A stretch of 34,844 nucleotides of DNA. Source: Asaccharospora irregularis DSM 2635 (GTDB lineage Bacteria; Bacillota; Clostridia; Peptostreptococcales; Peptostreptococcaceae). A program made the translations under genes and the position numbers. Below the pieces are notes generated by a model. That model did no database searches. It was not told the origin of the DNA and worked only from the letters and a program-made list of their open reading frames with translations. Shown here piece by piece: positions 34,280 through 34,844 of this stretch (position 1 is its first letter; the number at the start of each line of letters is the position of its first letter). The stretch is from positions 1-34,844 of the forward strand of contig NZ_FQWX01000020.1 of assembly GCF_900129815.1 (NCBI RefSeq), written 5' to 3'.

Positions 34280-34844
34280 GTTTTATATTAACTATGTGGT
34301 ATTTAAAGGGTAATTTTTTAGTTACATTATATAAATAGTTGCTATGTTTTATATTAACTATGTGGTATTTAAAGGGCAATAAAAATGCAGAGAAGTTTGG
34401 TTTTTTCTCAAAGTTTTATATTAACTATGTGGTATTTAAAGAGATGATAAAAGAGTTCATAAAAGATGAATTTGACTTGTTTTATATTAACTATGTGGTA
34501 TTTAAAGTGGACAGATAGAACGTATCAAGCTAGAAATAGACTTAGTTTTATATTAACTATGTGGTATTTAAAGGAATAAAGTCTGAATAATTTCCATGAT
34601 CTATTGTTAAAGTTTTATATTAACTATGTGGTATTTAAAGTCTATTTTTACCATTACTGGAACTATTTGTTCTTTTCGTTTTATATTAACTATGTGGTAT
34701 TTAAAGCTGACTCTGATAAACCTTTTACGAAAGCTTGTAAGGGTTTTATATTAACTATGTGGTATTTAAAGTCTTCTTTTACAGCATCTTCTGGCCATAT
34801 CGGTTTTTTGTTTTATATTAACTATGTGGTATTTAAAGTTGTAT
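34280..34844 (+). CRISPR. Type I-B CRISPR array, nine repeats, truncated by the window end
   Basis: Nine identical 29-bp repeats (GTTTTATATTAACTATGTGG followed by TATTTAAAG) start at 34280, 34346, 34413, 34479, 34545, 34612, 34678, 34743 and 34810. Eight complete spacers have lengths of 37, 38, 37, 37, 38, 37, 36 and 38 nt; a ninth begins at 34839. No repeat is degenerate, so no array end is seen and the array continues beyond the window. The leader lies on the cas2 side, so the first spacers are the newest. Cutting 8 nt from the 3' end would leave ATTTAAAG as the crRNA 5' handle. The repeat resembles that of C. difficile (from memory). Confidence 0.99.

Overview
The window is a low-GC chromosomal segment from a Firmicute of the class Clostridia, most likely the family Peptostreptococcaceae (Clostridioides/Paraclostridium-like). 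This rests on very A+T-rich coding sequence, strong GGAGG-type Shine-Dalgarno (SD) sites, TTG starts, the miaB/mutS/mutL/miaA/hfq gene set, an Hfq with an Asn/Gln-rich tail, and a 29-bp CRISPR repeat resembling, from memory, the Clostridioides difficile type I-B repeat. No database search was possible, so the genus is inference.

Region 1 (1-5580): the tail of an upstream gene runs into a lipoprotein with FG-GAP-like acidic repeats, an OmpR-class response regulator, a membrane histidine kinase and truA, all co-directional and tightly packed. After a terminator, a DUF421 membrane protein and a DUF4363 protein form a two-gene unit on the minus strand.

Region 2 (5600-18640): the DNA/RNA maintenance cluster miaB ... 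mutS-mutL-miaA-hfq. It is split between miaB and mutS by a NUDIX (CoA diphosphatase-like) gene, an MFS transporter, and a TPP-riboswitch-controlled operon. That operon encodes a thiamine-binding DUF77 protein and an ABC importer of the ThiXYZ type, and its riboswitch has a visible terminator and a candidate antiterminator.

Region 3 (18640-24400): an orphan NMT1/SsuA-like binding lipoprotein (minus strand), a two-domain rhodanese sulfurtransferase, a CorA-like transporter, a siroheme/4Fe-4S sulfite (or nitrite) reductase with a palindrome just before its SD, and a YgjP/SprT-like metallopeptidase-fold protein (minus strand). The reductase and sulfurtransferase suggest inorganic sulfur metabolism.

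Region 4 (24400-34844): a complete type I-B CRISPR-Cas locus. A WYL-domain regulator is followed by cas6-cas8b(Cst1, CXXC-CXXC)-cas7-cas5, a 126-nt gap with a 19-bp RNA hairpin, then cas3-cas4-cas1-cas2, a leader and an array of nine identical repeats that runs off the window. Cas6/8/7/5 would form the surveillance complex, Cas3 the nuclease-helicase, and Cas4/1/2 acquire spacers. Less ordinary signals are a strong internal SD plus in-frame ATG in the 3' end of cas8b (probable Cas11b small subunit), a 109-nt structured element between cas2 and the array whose G-U pairs fit only plus-strand RNA, the cas5-cas3 hairpin, a possible AUA start on the WYL gene, and a Cas6 without the usual N-terminal catalytic His. 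No intergenic stretch exceeds about 300 bases; the longest (9264-9525) holds the thi promoter, riboswitch and terminator.
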